From JAHRAW01 sp965212085 (GTDB lineage Bacteria; Pseudomonadota; Gammaproteobacteria; Arenicellales; Poriferihabitantaceae), in NCBI GenBank assembly GCA_965212085.1, contig OZ243042.1, positions 1,922,001 through 1,986,000 of the forward strand: a stretch of 64,000 bases of DNA, in the 5' to 3' direction. A program made the translations under genes and the position numbers. A model generated the notes under the pieces. That model saw only the letters and a program-made list of their open reading frames with translations, was not told where the DNA came from and ran no database searches. This document shows, one piece after another, positions 17,014 through 25,417 of this stretch; positions within the stretch are counted from its first letter, which is position 1; each line of letters opens with the position of its first letter.

Positions 17014-17195
17014 CGCACAAAGTTCCCGCCGTTAGTCAAACCCTTCCGGCGATAGCCGGACTGTCGCGCACAGGGATGTGCGCGCGGCGCTGGAAACAGG
17101 AGTTTCCCCGCGCCGCAAAGGGGGGCGCGGGGGGCATCCCCCCGCAGATGCGCGTCACGCGCCCCGCGCCCCGCAAACGCGCGCCCCGCGCCCCG
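17014..17195 (+). repeat. Repeat family C, copy C4 (long form)
   Basis: This copy begins with cgcacaaagttcccgccgtt, which is absent from C3 but present in C5, then cttccggcgatagccggactg and the standard C core. With D1, E1, A2, B3 and E2 it fills the 700-bp ybeY-lnt gap; no gene is seen there. Confidence 0.8.
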
Positions 17196-17236
17196 CGCAC
17201 AAAGTTAGCGGCGGGCGGCGTTAGCCCCTGACTTCC

Positions 17237-18751
17237 ATGCAATCCAAACACCTCAAAACTCTCATAGCCCTCATCGCCGGGGCCGCGAACGCGGCGGCTT
17301 TTGCGCCGTTCGGGTGGTGGCCGTTGTGCTTCGTCAGCATCGGCGTATTGTTCGCCCTGTGGCTGAGCGCCGGCTCCGAACGGGCCGCCGCCGTGCGGTT
17401 CGGGTTCGCATTTGGCATCGGTTTGTTCGGCGTTGGCACTTCGTGGATGTACATCAGCCTCAACTCTTTCGGCGGCATGCCGCCGCTGCTCGCGGGGTTT
17501 TGCATTTTGCTGCTGGTGCTGACGGTGTCTTTGTTTCCCGCCGCCGCCGGGTTTGTACAGGGGTGCTTTGCCGCGCGTAGCCCCACCGCGCGGGTCATCC
17601 TGATCATGCCGGCGGTGTGGCTGCTGGTGGAATGGTTGCGGGGCTGGGTGCTCAGCGGCTTCCCGTGGCTGACCACCGGTTACGCCATGCTCGACACTCC
17701 CGCCGCCGGCCTCGCGCCCCTCGGCGGGGTGTACCTGGTCGGCCTGCTGGGGTTGATGACGGCGGGCGCGTTGCTGGCGTTGCTGCTGGATCTGTCGCGG
17801 GCCAATCTGTTGTTGTCGCTGCTGGTGGGCCTCGGCTGGGCCGGCGGCTGGCACCTGCAAGGCGTGCCCTGGACCGAACCCCGTGGCCGGGAGATTTCCG
17901 TGGCCATCGTTCAGAACAACGTGCCGCTGATGCTCAAGTGGGACCGTTCCGAAAGCCACGGCATCATCGCCGGCTATTTCGCCCAAAGCGCTCCGCTGCG
18001 AGACGCGGATCTGGTGGTGTGGCCCGAAGCCGCGGTGCCCGACTACCTCGACCGCATGCCGCCGGACTTCCACCGGCAACTGCGCGAGCATCCCGCCGAC
18101 TTCATTTTCGGGGTGCTGACCCGCGAGGTCGTGGAGGGCCGGTGGCGGTACTTCAACAGCATCGCCGCGGTCGGCGGAGGCGAGGGCGAGGGCGAGGGCG
18201 AGGGCGTCGCGTTGTATCACAAGCAGCACCTGGTCCCCTTCGGCGAGTTCCTGCCGGTGAAATGGTTGTTCGGGCCGCTGGTGGAGATGCTGAATATCCC
18301 GATGTCGGATTTCACCCCGTGGCGGCGGCCTCAGGAGCCGCTGCGCGTGGTCGGGAATGCCTTTGCCGCCTCGGTCTGCTACGAGGACGCCTTTCCCGGC
18401 GAGTGGCGCAATCAAGTGCCGGCTTCCGGGATCCTGATCAACCTCAGCGAGGATATGTGGTTCGGCGACTCGCCGGCGCCCCATCAGCGGCTGCAGATGG
18501 CGCGCTTTCGCTCCCTGGAAAGCGGGCGGCCAATGATTCGCTCGTCCAACAACGGTTTGTCGTCGGTCATCAACTGGCGGGGCGGGATCGAGGTCATAGC
18601 GCCGCAGTTCGTCAAAACCGTGGTCACCGCCGGGGTGCGGCCGCGCGCCGGGGTTACGCCCTATACCGTGCACGGCGACAACCCGGCGCTGATCCTGGCG
18701 GCCTTGATCTGGGCGCTGGGGTTGTTGTTCGGCGGGCGCCGGTTGCGTTAG
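17237..18751 (+). CDS. lnt: Apolipoprotein N-acyltransferase
   Basis: This 504-residue inner-membrane enzyme performs the last step of lipoprotein maturation by acylating the N-terminal cysteine. Several hydrophobic spans (residues about 5-210) precede a periplasmic nitrilase-like domain. Its catalytic triad is visible as E264 (WPEAA), K329 (KQHLVPFGEF) and C381 (VCYEDAFPGEW). A hexamer microsatellite at about 18174-18209 encodes a run of Glu-Gly repeats just before the catalytic lysine. A final membrane span lies near the C-terminus (LILAALIWALGLLFGG). Confidence 0.93.
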   Translation: MQSKHLKTLIALIAGAANAAAFAPFGWWPLCFVSIGVLFALWLSAGSERAAAVRFGFAFGIGLFGVGTSWMYISLNSFGGMPPLLAGFCILLLVLTVSLFPAAAGFVQGCFAARSPTARVILIMPAVWLLVEWLRGWVLSGFPWLTTGYAMLDTPAAGLAPLGGVYLVGLLGLMTAGALLALLLDLSRANLLLSLLVGLGWAGGWHLQGVPWTEPRGREISVAIVQNNVPLMLKWDRSESHGIIAGYFAQSAPLRDADLVVWPEAAVPDYLDRMPPDFHRQLREHPADFIFGVLTREVVEGRWRYFNSIAAVGGGEGEGEGEGVALYHKQHLVPFGEFLPVKWLFGPLVEMLNIPMSDFTPWRRPQEPLRVVGNAFAASVCYEDAFPGEWRNQVPASGILINLSEDMWFGDSPAPHQRLQMARFRSLESGRPMIRSSNNGLSSVINWRGGIEVIAPQFVKTVVTAGVRPRAGVTPYTVHGDNPALILAALIWALGLLFGGRRLR

Positions 18752-18848
18752 AATGGCCCGAAATGCGTTGTTTCTTGGAACGCAATCGCGTTACCCTACC
18801 CCAATCTACCCCAATCCAACCTAACCCGGACCCAACGAGGGAACTCAA

Positions 18849-19472
18849 ATGACCACACAAAGTATGCCGTATCCCAGCGCAATCGATGAAATCTGGCAAG
18901 TGCCGCGTCATTCGCGGATGCTGGTTTTTGTGCGCCTGGCGATCCTTGCCGTCATCGGCTCGGGGTTGCTTTTCATCGCCTCGCAAAGCGCCATCAATCT
19001 TTCTTTCACGCCCGTTCCCATCACCATGCAGACCTTCGCGGTGTTTTTGATCGCGGTGGTATATGGCTGGCGGCTGGGTTTGCTGACGTTGCTATTGTTC
19101 TTTGCCGAAAGCGCGTTCCTGCCGGTGTTCGCCAATCTGACGCCCGGCAGCGCGGTGTTATTCGGGCCGACTGCCGGATATGTTGCCGGCTGGGGGTTGG
19201 CCATCGCCGTTTGTGGCTGGCTGGTGGAAAAAGGCTGGGAACGCCGCTTGTCCACCCTGTTGGCGGCGATGTTGCTCGGTAGCGTTGCTCTGTATATCCC
19301 CGGACTCATTTGGCTGAGTCAGTTCATCGGCTGGGGTCCGTGGGGGCAGACCACGCTGACCGCCGGATTGTATCCCTTTGTGCTTGGCGACCTGGCGAAA
19401 CTTGGCCTGGTGCTTTGGGTCTTGCCGGGTACGCGGGAAATGATTCGGAAATACTGCGATGCATTGAAATAA
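18849..19472 (+). CDS. bioY: Biotin transporter S component
   Basis: This 207-residue integral membrane protein of the BioY family has about six spans, the signature PVPITMQTFAVFL and the binding-site region GPTAGYVAGW. BioY binds biotin alone or as the S component of an ECF transporter; no ecfA or ecfT genes are near. A cgaggga lies just upstream of the ATG. The 5' gap holds short tandem taccccaatc units but no recognisable BirA operator. Confidence 0.87.
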   Translation: MTTQSMPYPSAIDEIWQVPRHSRMLVFVRLAILAVIGSGLLFIASQSAINLSFTPVPITMQTFAVFLIAVVYGWRLGLLTLLLFFAESAFLPVFANLTPGSAVLFGPTAGYVAGWGLAIAVCGWLVEKGWERRLSTLLAAMLLGSVALYIPGLIWLSQFIGWGPWGQTTLTAGLYPFVLGDLAKLGLVLWVLPGTREMIRKYCDALK

Positions 19473-19493
19473 AAAATTCATATCGCACAGACC

Positions 19494-22091
19494 ATGCTTG
19501 AACAATACGAAAAACACGCCGCCGAACGGGCTGAACAGGGCATCGTTCCTTTGCCCCTGGACGCCGCGCAGACCGCGCAGTTGGTGGCGTTGTTGAAAGA
19601 CCCGCCGGCCGGGAAGGAGGCGCAACTCGTTGAGCTCATCAGCGACCGCGTACCCGCCGGCGTTGATCAGGCGGCCTACGTCAAGGCGGCGTTTCTGGCC
19701 GCCGTGGTTCGCAAGGAAACCGCATCAAAGGTGCTCAGCCGCGAACGCGCGGTGGAATTGCTCGGCATGATGCACGGCGGCTACAACATCGAGCCGTTGA
19801 TCGCGTGCCTTGACGACACGCCCGACAACGCGCCGCTGGCGGACGAAGCGGTGCGCGCGTTGTCGCGCACGCTGCTGATGTTCGATGCCTTCTACGACGT
19901 CGCCGAGCGCGCCGAGGGCGGCAATCCGAACGCCCAAAAGGTGCTGCAATCCTGGGCCGACGCCGAGTGGTTCACCGATAAACCGGAAGTGCCGGAAAAA
20001 ATTACGGTGACGGTGTTCAAGGTGCCCGGCGAGACCAATACTGACGACCTGTCGCCGGCCCCGGATGCGTGGTCGCGCCCGGACATTCCGCTGCACGCGC
20101 TGGCGATGCTGAAAAATCCGCGTCCGGGGCTGGGCGAAAAGCCCCTTGAGACGTTGCGCGAGTTGAAGGAGAAGGGCTTTCCGGTGGCCTACGTCGGCGA
20201 CGTGGTCGGCACCGGTTCGTCGCGAAAATCCGCGGCCAACTCGGTGCTCTGGCACACCGGCGAGGACGTGCCCGGCATCCCCAACAAACGCGCCGGGGGC
20301 TACTGCTTCGGCGGGCAGATCGCGCCGATCTTTTTCAACACCATGGAAGATTCCGGGGCGCTGCCCATCGAAATGGAAGTCGGCAAAATGGAAATGGGCG
20401 ACGTCATCGACGTCTATCCCCACGCCGGCAAGGTGTGCCGCCACGATAGCGATGAAGTTATCAGCGAGTTCCGCTTGAAGACCGGCGTGCTGCTCGACGA
20501 AGTCCGGGCCGGCGGGCGCATCAACCTGATCATCGGCCGCGGCCTCACCGCCCGTGCACGGGAAGCCCTGGGCCTCCCCGCCGATGAGATTTTTCACAAA
20601 CCGGCGCCGCCGGCAAAAAGCAGCAAGGGCTATACCCTGGCGCAAAAAATGGTCGGCAAAGCCTGCGGCGTGGCCGGCGTCCGCCCGGGGCAGTACTGCG
20701 AACCGAAGATGACCACCGTCGGCTCCCAGGACACCACCGGCCCCATGACCCGAGACGAACTCAAGGACCTCGCCTGCCTCGGTTTCCAGGCGGATCTGGT
20801 GATGCAGTCCTTCTGCCACACCTCGGCCTATCCCAAGCCGGTGGACATCGAAACCCAGCACAGCCTGCCGGATTTCATGATGGACCGTTCCGGCATTTCC
20901 CTGCGCCCCGGCGACGGCATCATCCATTCGTGGATGAACCGCATGCTGCTGCCCGACACCGTCGGCACCGGCGGCGACTCCCATACCCGTTTCCCCCTCG
21001 GCATTTCCTTCCCGGCGGGTTCCGGGCTGGTGGCTTTTGCGGCGGCCACCGGGGTGATGCCGCTGGATATGCCGGAGTCCGTGCTGGTGCGCTTCAGCGG
21101 CGAGATACAGCCCGGCATCACGCTGCGCGACCTGGTGCACGCGCTCCCCTGGGCGGCCATCCGCAAGGGCCTGTTGACGGTGGAAAAGGCCGGCAAGAAA
21201 AACGTCTATTCCGGGCGCGTGCTGGAAATCGAAGGGCTACCCGACCTCAAGGTGGAACAGGCCTTTGAGTTCGCCGATGCGTCGGCGGAACGCTCGGCTT
21301 CCGGCTGCACCATAAAGCTCAACAAGGAGCCCATCGCCGAGTACATCACCTCCAACGTAGTCATGCTCAAGTGGATGATGAGCGAAGGCTACGGCGATGC
21401 GCGCACCATCGCCCGGCGCGTGGAAGCGATGCAGGCGTGGCTGGACGATCCGCAACTCATGGAAGCCGACGCCGACGCCGAATATTTTGAAGTCATAGAC
21501 ATAGATCTCAACGCCATCACCGAACCGATCCTGTGCGCGCCCAACGACCCCGACGACGCGCGCCTGCTGTCGGAAGTCGCCGGCGACAAGGTGGACGAAG
21601 TGTTCATCGGTTCGTGCATGACCAACATCGGCCACTTCCGCGCAACCAGCCGGCTCCTCGACAAGATGGGCAAGGTAATCCCCACGCGCATGTGGATCGT
21701 GCCGCCCACCAAAATGGACCAGGCGCAACTCGTCGAAGAAGGCCACTACGCCATTTTCGCCAAAGCCGGCGCGCGCACCGAACCGCCGGGCTGCTCACTG
21801 TGCATGGGCAACCAGGCGCGGGTCGCCGACAACGCCACGGTGGTGTCCACCTCAACCCGAAACTTCCCCAACCGCCTCGGCAAAGGCGCCGACGTCTACC
21901 TCGCATCCTCGGAACTGTCGGCGGTCGCCGGCGTACTCGGACGCCTGCCCACCGTCGAGGAATACATGAACGAAGCCGGCCAACTCAACACCATGGCCGC
22001 CGACATCTACCGTTACCTCAACTTCAACGAAATCGAATCCTACAACACGGCTGCGAACTCGGTGGTGCCGGAGCAGGTGTTTGGGGCTTGA
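19494..22091 (+). CDS. acnB: Aconitate hydratase B
   Basis: This 865-residue TCA-cycle enzyme interconverts citrate and isocitrate. The [4Fe-4S] ligands are C708 (GSCMTNIGHFR), C767 and C770 (GCSLCMGN), matching E. coli AcnB positions within two residues. The N-terminal HEAT-like domain, the swivel domain with GSSRKSAANSV and GYCFGGQIAP, and domains 1-3 are all present, so the gene is intact. The stop codon overlaps the -35 box of the candidate sspE promoter, marking the left border of the defence island. Confidence 0.96.
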   Translation: MLEQYEKHAAERAEQGIVPLPLDAAQTAQLVALLKDPPAGKEAQLVELISDRVPAGVDQAAYVKAAFLAAVVRKETASKVLSRERAVELLGMMHGGYNIEPLIACLDDTPDNAPLADEAVRALSRTLLMFDAFYDVAERAEGGNPNAQKVLQSWADAEWFTDKPEVPEKITVTVFKVPGETNTDDLSPAPDAWSRPDIPLHALAMLKNPRPGLGEKPLETLRELKEKGFPVAYVGDVVGTGSSRKSAANSVLWHTGEDVPGIPNKRAGGYCFGGQIAPIFFNTMEDSGALPIEMEVGKMEMGDVIDVYPHAGKVCRHDSDEVISEFRLKTGVLLDEVRAGGRINLIIGRGLTARAREALGLPADEIFHKPAPPAKSSKGYTLAQKMVGKACGVAGVRPGQYCEPKMTTVGSQDTTGPMTRDELKDLACLGFQADLVMQSFCHTSAYPKPVDIETQHSLPDFMMDRSGISLRPGDGIIHSWMNRMLLPDTVGTGGDSHTRFPLGISFPAGSGLVAFAAATGVMPLDMPESVLVRFSGEIQPGITLRDLVHALPWAAIRKGLLTVEKAGKKNVYSGRVLEIEGLPDLKVEQAFEFADASAERSASGCTIKLNKEPIAEYITSNVVMLKWMMSEGYGDARTIARRVEAMQAWLDDPQLMEADADAEYFEVIDIDLNAITEPILCAPNDPDDARLLSEVAGDKVDEVFIGSCMTNIGHFRATSRLLDKMGKVIPTRMWIVPPTKMDQAQLVEEGHYAIFAKAGARTEPPGCSLCMGNQARVADNATVVSTSTRNFPNRLGKGADVYLASSELSAVAGVLGRLPTVEEYMNEAGQLNTMAADIYRYLNFNEIESYNTAANSVVPEQVFGA

Positions 22092-22117
22092 TATACCTGA
22101 AATCGGTTTATATGAAA
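22089..22117 (+). promoter_or_regulatory. Candidate sigma-70 promoter for sspE
   Basis: TTGATA (22089-22094), 17-nt spacer, TATGAA (22112-22117). It overlaps the acnB stop and would give a leader of about 100 nt. Confidence 0.45.
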
Positions 22118-22222
22118 TTTTCCTAGAGGCTTTTTGAACTTAATAATGGGGAGCATCAAGCAGTTTTGTGTCTGTTTGATTGCTTACTGATATCACTTAA
22201 CAGAAATTATGGGAAACAATAA

Positions 22223-24541
22223 ATGAAAGAAGTAAAACAGTTATTTACGGCGAAAGCATCGAGTTTTTATGACACAATGAAGGGCCATGGTGGCTCTGCC
22301 GGATATCGTATTCCAATCTATCAGAGAATGTATAGCTGGAGTAAGGAAAATATCGAACGTTTGATTGTTGATTGCTTAAATGGTTTTTATTATTTATCAC
22401 AGGAAAAGGATCGAGATTCTGGATCATTTACTTTTTTAGGAACTCTTATTTTAGTTCGAGAGAAAGACACGGAATCTAGTTTTAACGGGAGTTCTTTATC
22501 TGTTGTTGATGGACAACAAAGGTTGACGACCCTCGTACTTATTGCATGTGTCCTGATTGAGGAGATTGCGATTAAGGCAAATGAAATAATTCTGGAAGTT
22601 GATAATAAATACGCCAATTGGATGAAAGAGGAAAAAGATTTTCAATTGGGATGTCTTTACGAATGTGTCATGGGGACGCAATCTTCTCGCGCAAAAAATT
22701 TTCCTTATCCAAGGATTATACGGGATGGAGATAGTCGTGGTTTATCAGGTACGGATTCTGAGTATTATTCTATAATTTCAAGATTTCTGCAGAATTTTTC
22801 AGAATATTACGAAAACTACTACAAAAATAATGAAAAGTGTGTTTTTGAATTTCCTTCCATAAGGGATAAGGAAAAGGAATATGAGCAGTTTAAAAAGAAT
22901 CATGAAACTATAAAAGACAAAATACAGGAGATATCTGTTAGATATGACGGGGATGTTGAAGATCGAGAGTATGAGATTTTGCCGAGGAAAAATTTTGAAA
23001 AAAGTGGTATCAGGGATTTATTTGAACGGGTTAGTGTTTGTGGTGATGAGGGCTTGCAAGACAAAGCGATTTCAACTATATCTAAGGACAAAGCTTTTGA
23101 GCCTTTAGTGCGTCTTCTTCTTTTTGCAGCATACTTTACAAGGTATGTTGTGCTTACTTCGGTGGAAACGGATGATGAAAAAGCCGCGTTCGATATATTT
23201 GATTCGTTGAATACGACGGGTGAACCGTTGACGGCACTAGAAACACTCAAGCCTCTTGTCATAAAATTTGAGGGTAAAAAAAGACGTGGGTACAAAGGGT
23301 CTGATTCAGAGATTTCTTTCTCAAAAATCAAGAGCAATTTAGATGACAAAGTCTCAGGTGATAAAACACGCCAAATAGAGACGAAAGATGCAATTGTGTC
23401 ATTCGCACTCTATATGGAGGGTGCCAAGCTCCCTAGAGATTTGAGTAGGCAGAGAACTTATCTCAGGAGCAAATACGACAGGATCTCTGATGAAAGAAAA
23501 CCACAATTTGTTGACGCAATAGCTGATATAACATTTTTTAGATATAACTATTGGAATGCAAAAGGTATTGAAAAGTTAGTAGAATTTAATTCAACTAATC
23601 ATCGGGATGAGATACAGCTGTGTATGCAATTGATTTCCGACATGAGAACGAGTTTAGCACTGCCTATTTTGACTCGTTATCATTCTAAAATTCACGGAAA
23701 TGGCGGTGAAAAAAACTTTTTCAACGCAGTAAAGGCATTGACAGGATTCCTCATTCTGCGAAGAGCGTATACTGGTAGTACAAATGGCATTGATGCAGTA
23801 TTTCGATCCTTGATGGAAAAGCAACCGTCACACAAGGGTGACCCTTTGTCAGTTGGGTTAGACCATGAACACAAAATCTGGGATATTTTTAACTTTAAAG
23901 AGGAATTACGTAAGAAACTTGCTGAGTGTATGGGGAAAGTATCTCAAGAAAATTGGGTCGAAAAAGTTGTTGAAAATCCTCTTGCCCAACAATCCAAACC
24001 ATTAGTAAAATTTCTTTTGTTTGCTGCTGCCCATCATTCAATATCTGACCCTAAAGAAGAAGGACTTTGGGTGCGTGATGGGGTTAAAATTGCCGCTGAG
24101 AATGAATATATCAACTATAGAAACTGGACAAACTCTAAATATGGAACAGTGGAGCATATAGCGCCTGATTCCCCTAAAAATGGGTGGGATAAAGATATTT
24201 ATACTCAATCTTTTAGAAGACATACTATAGGAAATTTGCTCCTCTTGCCTGAAAAGGAAAATAAAAGTCTCGGAAATGCTAGTTGGAAAAAGAAACAGCT
24301 TTTTTATATGGCGGTATCAGAGAAGACAGTAGAGGAAGCAACTGCAAGGATAGCCGAATCTAAACATGAGGGTATCGAATTTTCGCAGAAAACCGAGAAA
24401 CTAATACTAGGTGGTGATCGCTTGCAATTGCTAGACCCTATCCGTAATGTTGAGAGTTGGACTGCTGATTTTATACAGAAGCGCTCAACTAATATTGCTA
24501 ATTTAGCGTGGGATACGGTTAGTTCTTGGTTGTTGGATTAG
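22223..24541 (+). CDS. sspE: Phosphorothioation-sensing restriction effector (DUF262 plus DUF1524 HNH)
   Basis: This 772-residue protein has an N-terminal DUF262 domain (YRIPIYQRMYSW, then the nucleotide-hydrolysis motif DGQQR at D96-R100) and a C-terminal DUF1524 His-Asn nuclease domain (TVEHIAP with H645, followed by TIGNLLLLP). GmrSD-type enzymes share this architecture, but next to sspBCD and sspA it matches SspE. SspE senses phosphorothioate-marked self DNA and damages unmarked phage DNA. The gene has its own strand and promoter, is convergent with sspD, and is much more AT-rich than acnB, consistent with horizontal transfer. A ggga precedes the ATG. Confidence 0.87.
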   Translation: MKEVKQLFTAKASSFYDTMKGHGGSAGYRIPIYQRMYSWSKENIERLIVDCLNGFYYLSQEKDRDSGSFTFLGTLILVREKDTESSFNGSSLSVVDGQQRLTTLVLIACVLIEEIAIKANEIILEVDNKYANWMKEEKDFQLGCLYECVMGTQSSRAKNFPYPRIIRDGDSRGLSGTDSEYYSIISRFLQNFSEYYENYYKNNEKCVFEFPSIRDKEKEYEQFKKNHETIKDKIQEISVRYDGDVEDREYEILPRKNFEKSGIRDLFERVSVCGDEGLQDKAISTISKDKAFEPLVRLLLFAAYFTRYVVLTSVETDDEKAAFDIFDSLNTTGEPLTALETLKPLVIKFEGKKRRGYKGSDSEISFSKIKSNLDDKVSGDKTRQIETKDAIVSFALYMEGAKLPRDLSRQRTYLRSKYDRISDERKPQFVDAIADITFFRYNYWNAKGIEKLVEFNSTNHRDEIQLCMQLISDMRTSLALPILTRYHSKIHGNGGEKNFFNAVKALTGFLILRRAYTGSTNGIDAVFRSLMEKQPSHKGDPLSVGLDHEHKIWDIFNFKEELRKKLAECMGKVSQENWVEKVVENPLAQQSKPLVKFLLFAAAHHSISDPKEEGLWVRDGVKIAAENEYINYRNWTNSKYGTVEHIAPDSPKNGWDKDIYTQSFRRHTIGNLLLLPEKENKSLGNASWKKKQLFYMAVSEKTVEEATARIAESKHEGIEFSQKTEKLILGGDRLQLLDPIRNVESWTADFIQKRSTNIANLAWDTVSSWLLD

Positions 24542-24580
24542 TCAAAAGCCTTAGGGTATGAATCACTACTAGCGCCGAGT

Positions 24581-25417
24581 TTACTTATGACACGCCAAAC
24601 AAACTTTCGCTTTCCCATACAAGTCATCAATATCCAAGGGTTCGTTGTCGGATCGTAAGGGATTGGGTTGTACTTTTGAGCGAAGTCGAGCAAGGCGTTT
24701 CTCGTGTTCCTGCTTGATTTGTTTGATTCGCTCCGGCCGGGATAGTTCTTCCAATGACTCGCCCTGACTCCAGGTAAACGGAGAGCCGTGTTCAACGGCG
24801 TTTTTCTCATATGCTTTTGCTTCTTCAAAGGCATCGGGGTGCTCGTGCATAAGTCGTACCCATTCGATTTTCTGCTGAAAGAAACAGAAAGTGCATCCGC
24901 TACGTGTCCGCCAAGAATAATATTTCGGCAATCCAAGACCGGCGGCTTCAAGAATTTCCAGAACAGCGGGTTTGTCGATACCTTCTTCCTTAAAAGGGAG
25001 TTTTACGATAAGGTTATCGCGCTTTGACAAATAGCCTTCTCGATATTCCTCATCACTGCGTATCGCCACATAACTGTAAATCGTCATACCATCATCAAGC
25101 ATTGGTCGCAGCCAGTGTTCAAAGGGGCGGAGTTTAAGTTGACGGGTGCACCAGCGGCTCTGTGGGGAAGGGAGGAAGCTATTGAACTGTTTGAGCCAGA
25201 AATCGAAATCCCGGTCCGGGTTCAACCGGAGTATTGGTTTCCCTAGAAAGCCCTCAAGACGCACTAGGTATTCGTAGACTTCCGGGAGTTCTTTCCCTGT
25301 GTCGGTGAAGAAGTATTCAATTTCCGTCTCTGGGTGATGCTGGCGCATATAAACGGCGAGCGCCGCGCTGTCGCGCCCGCCAGAAAGACCAAGAACATGT
25401 TTTTCTTTATCCGGCAT
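24581..25417 (-). CDS. sspD: PAPS reductase-like ATP pyrophosphatase of the DNA phosphorothioation system
   Basis: This 278-residue protein has the PP-loop SGGRDSAA (residues 12-19), which adenylates its target as in PAPS reductases and DndC. Cysteine pairs in SGCTFCFF and at the C-terminal CLACHK suggest a metal or Fe-S site. ATG 25417 is chosen because the PP-loop follows within a dozen residues and the codon overlaps the sspC stop by 11 nt; a longer frame begins inside sspC. In the Ssp system SspD works with the cysteine desulfurase SspA to place sulfur in the DNA backbone. Confidence 0.87.
   Translation of the reverse strand: MPDKEKHVLGLSGGRDSAALAVYMRQHHPETEIEYFFTDTGKELPEVYEYLVRLEGFLGKPILRLNPDRDFDFWLKQFNSFLPSPQSRWCTRQLKLRPFEHWLRPMLDDGMTIYSYVAIRSDEEYREGYLSKRDNLIVKLPFKEEGIDKPAVLEILEAAGLGLPKYYSWRTRSGCTFCFFQQKIEWVRLMHEHPDAFEEAKAYEKNAVEHGSPFTWSQGESLEELSRPERIKQIKQEHEKRLARLRSKVQPNPLRSDNEPLDIDDLYGKAKVCLACHK

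Noticed and set aside
16434..17231. 265-codon frame from ybeY into the lnt upstream region
   Set aside because: It overlaps ybeY and then reads repeats D1, A2, B3 and C4; no start signal or family match.
18752..18848. BirA operator or riboswitch before bioY
   Set aside because: No TTGTAAACC-type inverted repeat or riboswitch-like structure is visible, only short tandem taccccaatc units.
22223..24541. Reading the DUF262/DUF1524 protein as a GmrSD type IV restriction enzyme
   Set aside because: The domains fit, but the adjacent DUF4007, PAPS-reductase, ATPase and cysteine desulfurase genes make SspE the better reading. GmrSD would stand alone.
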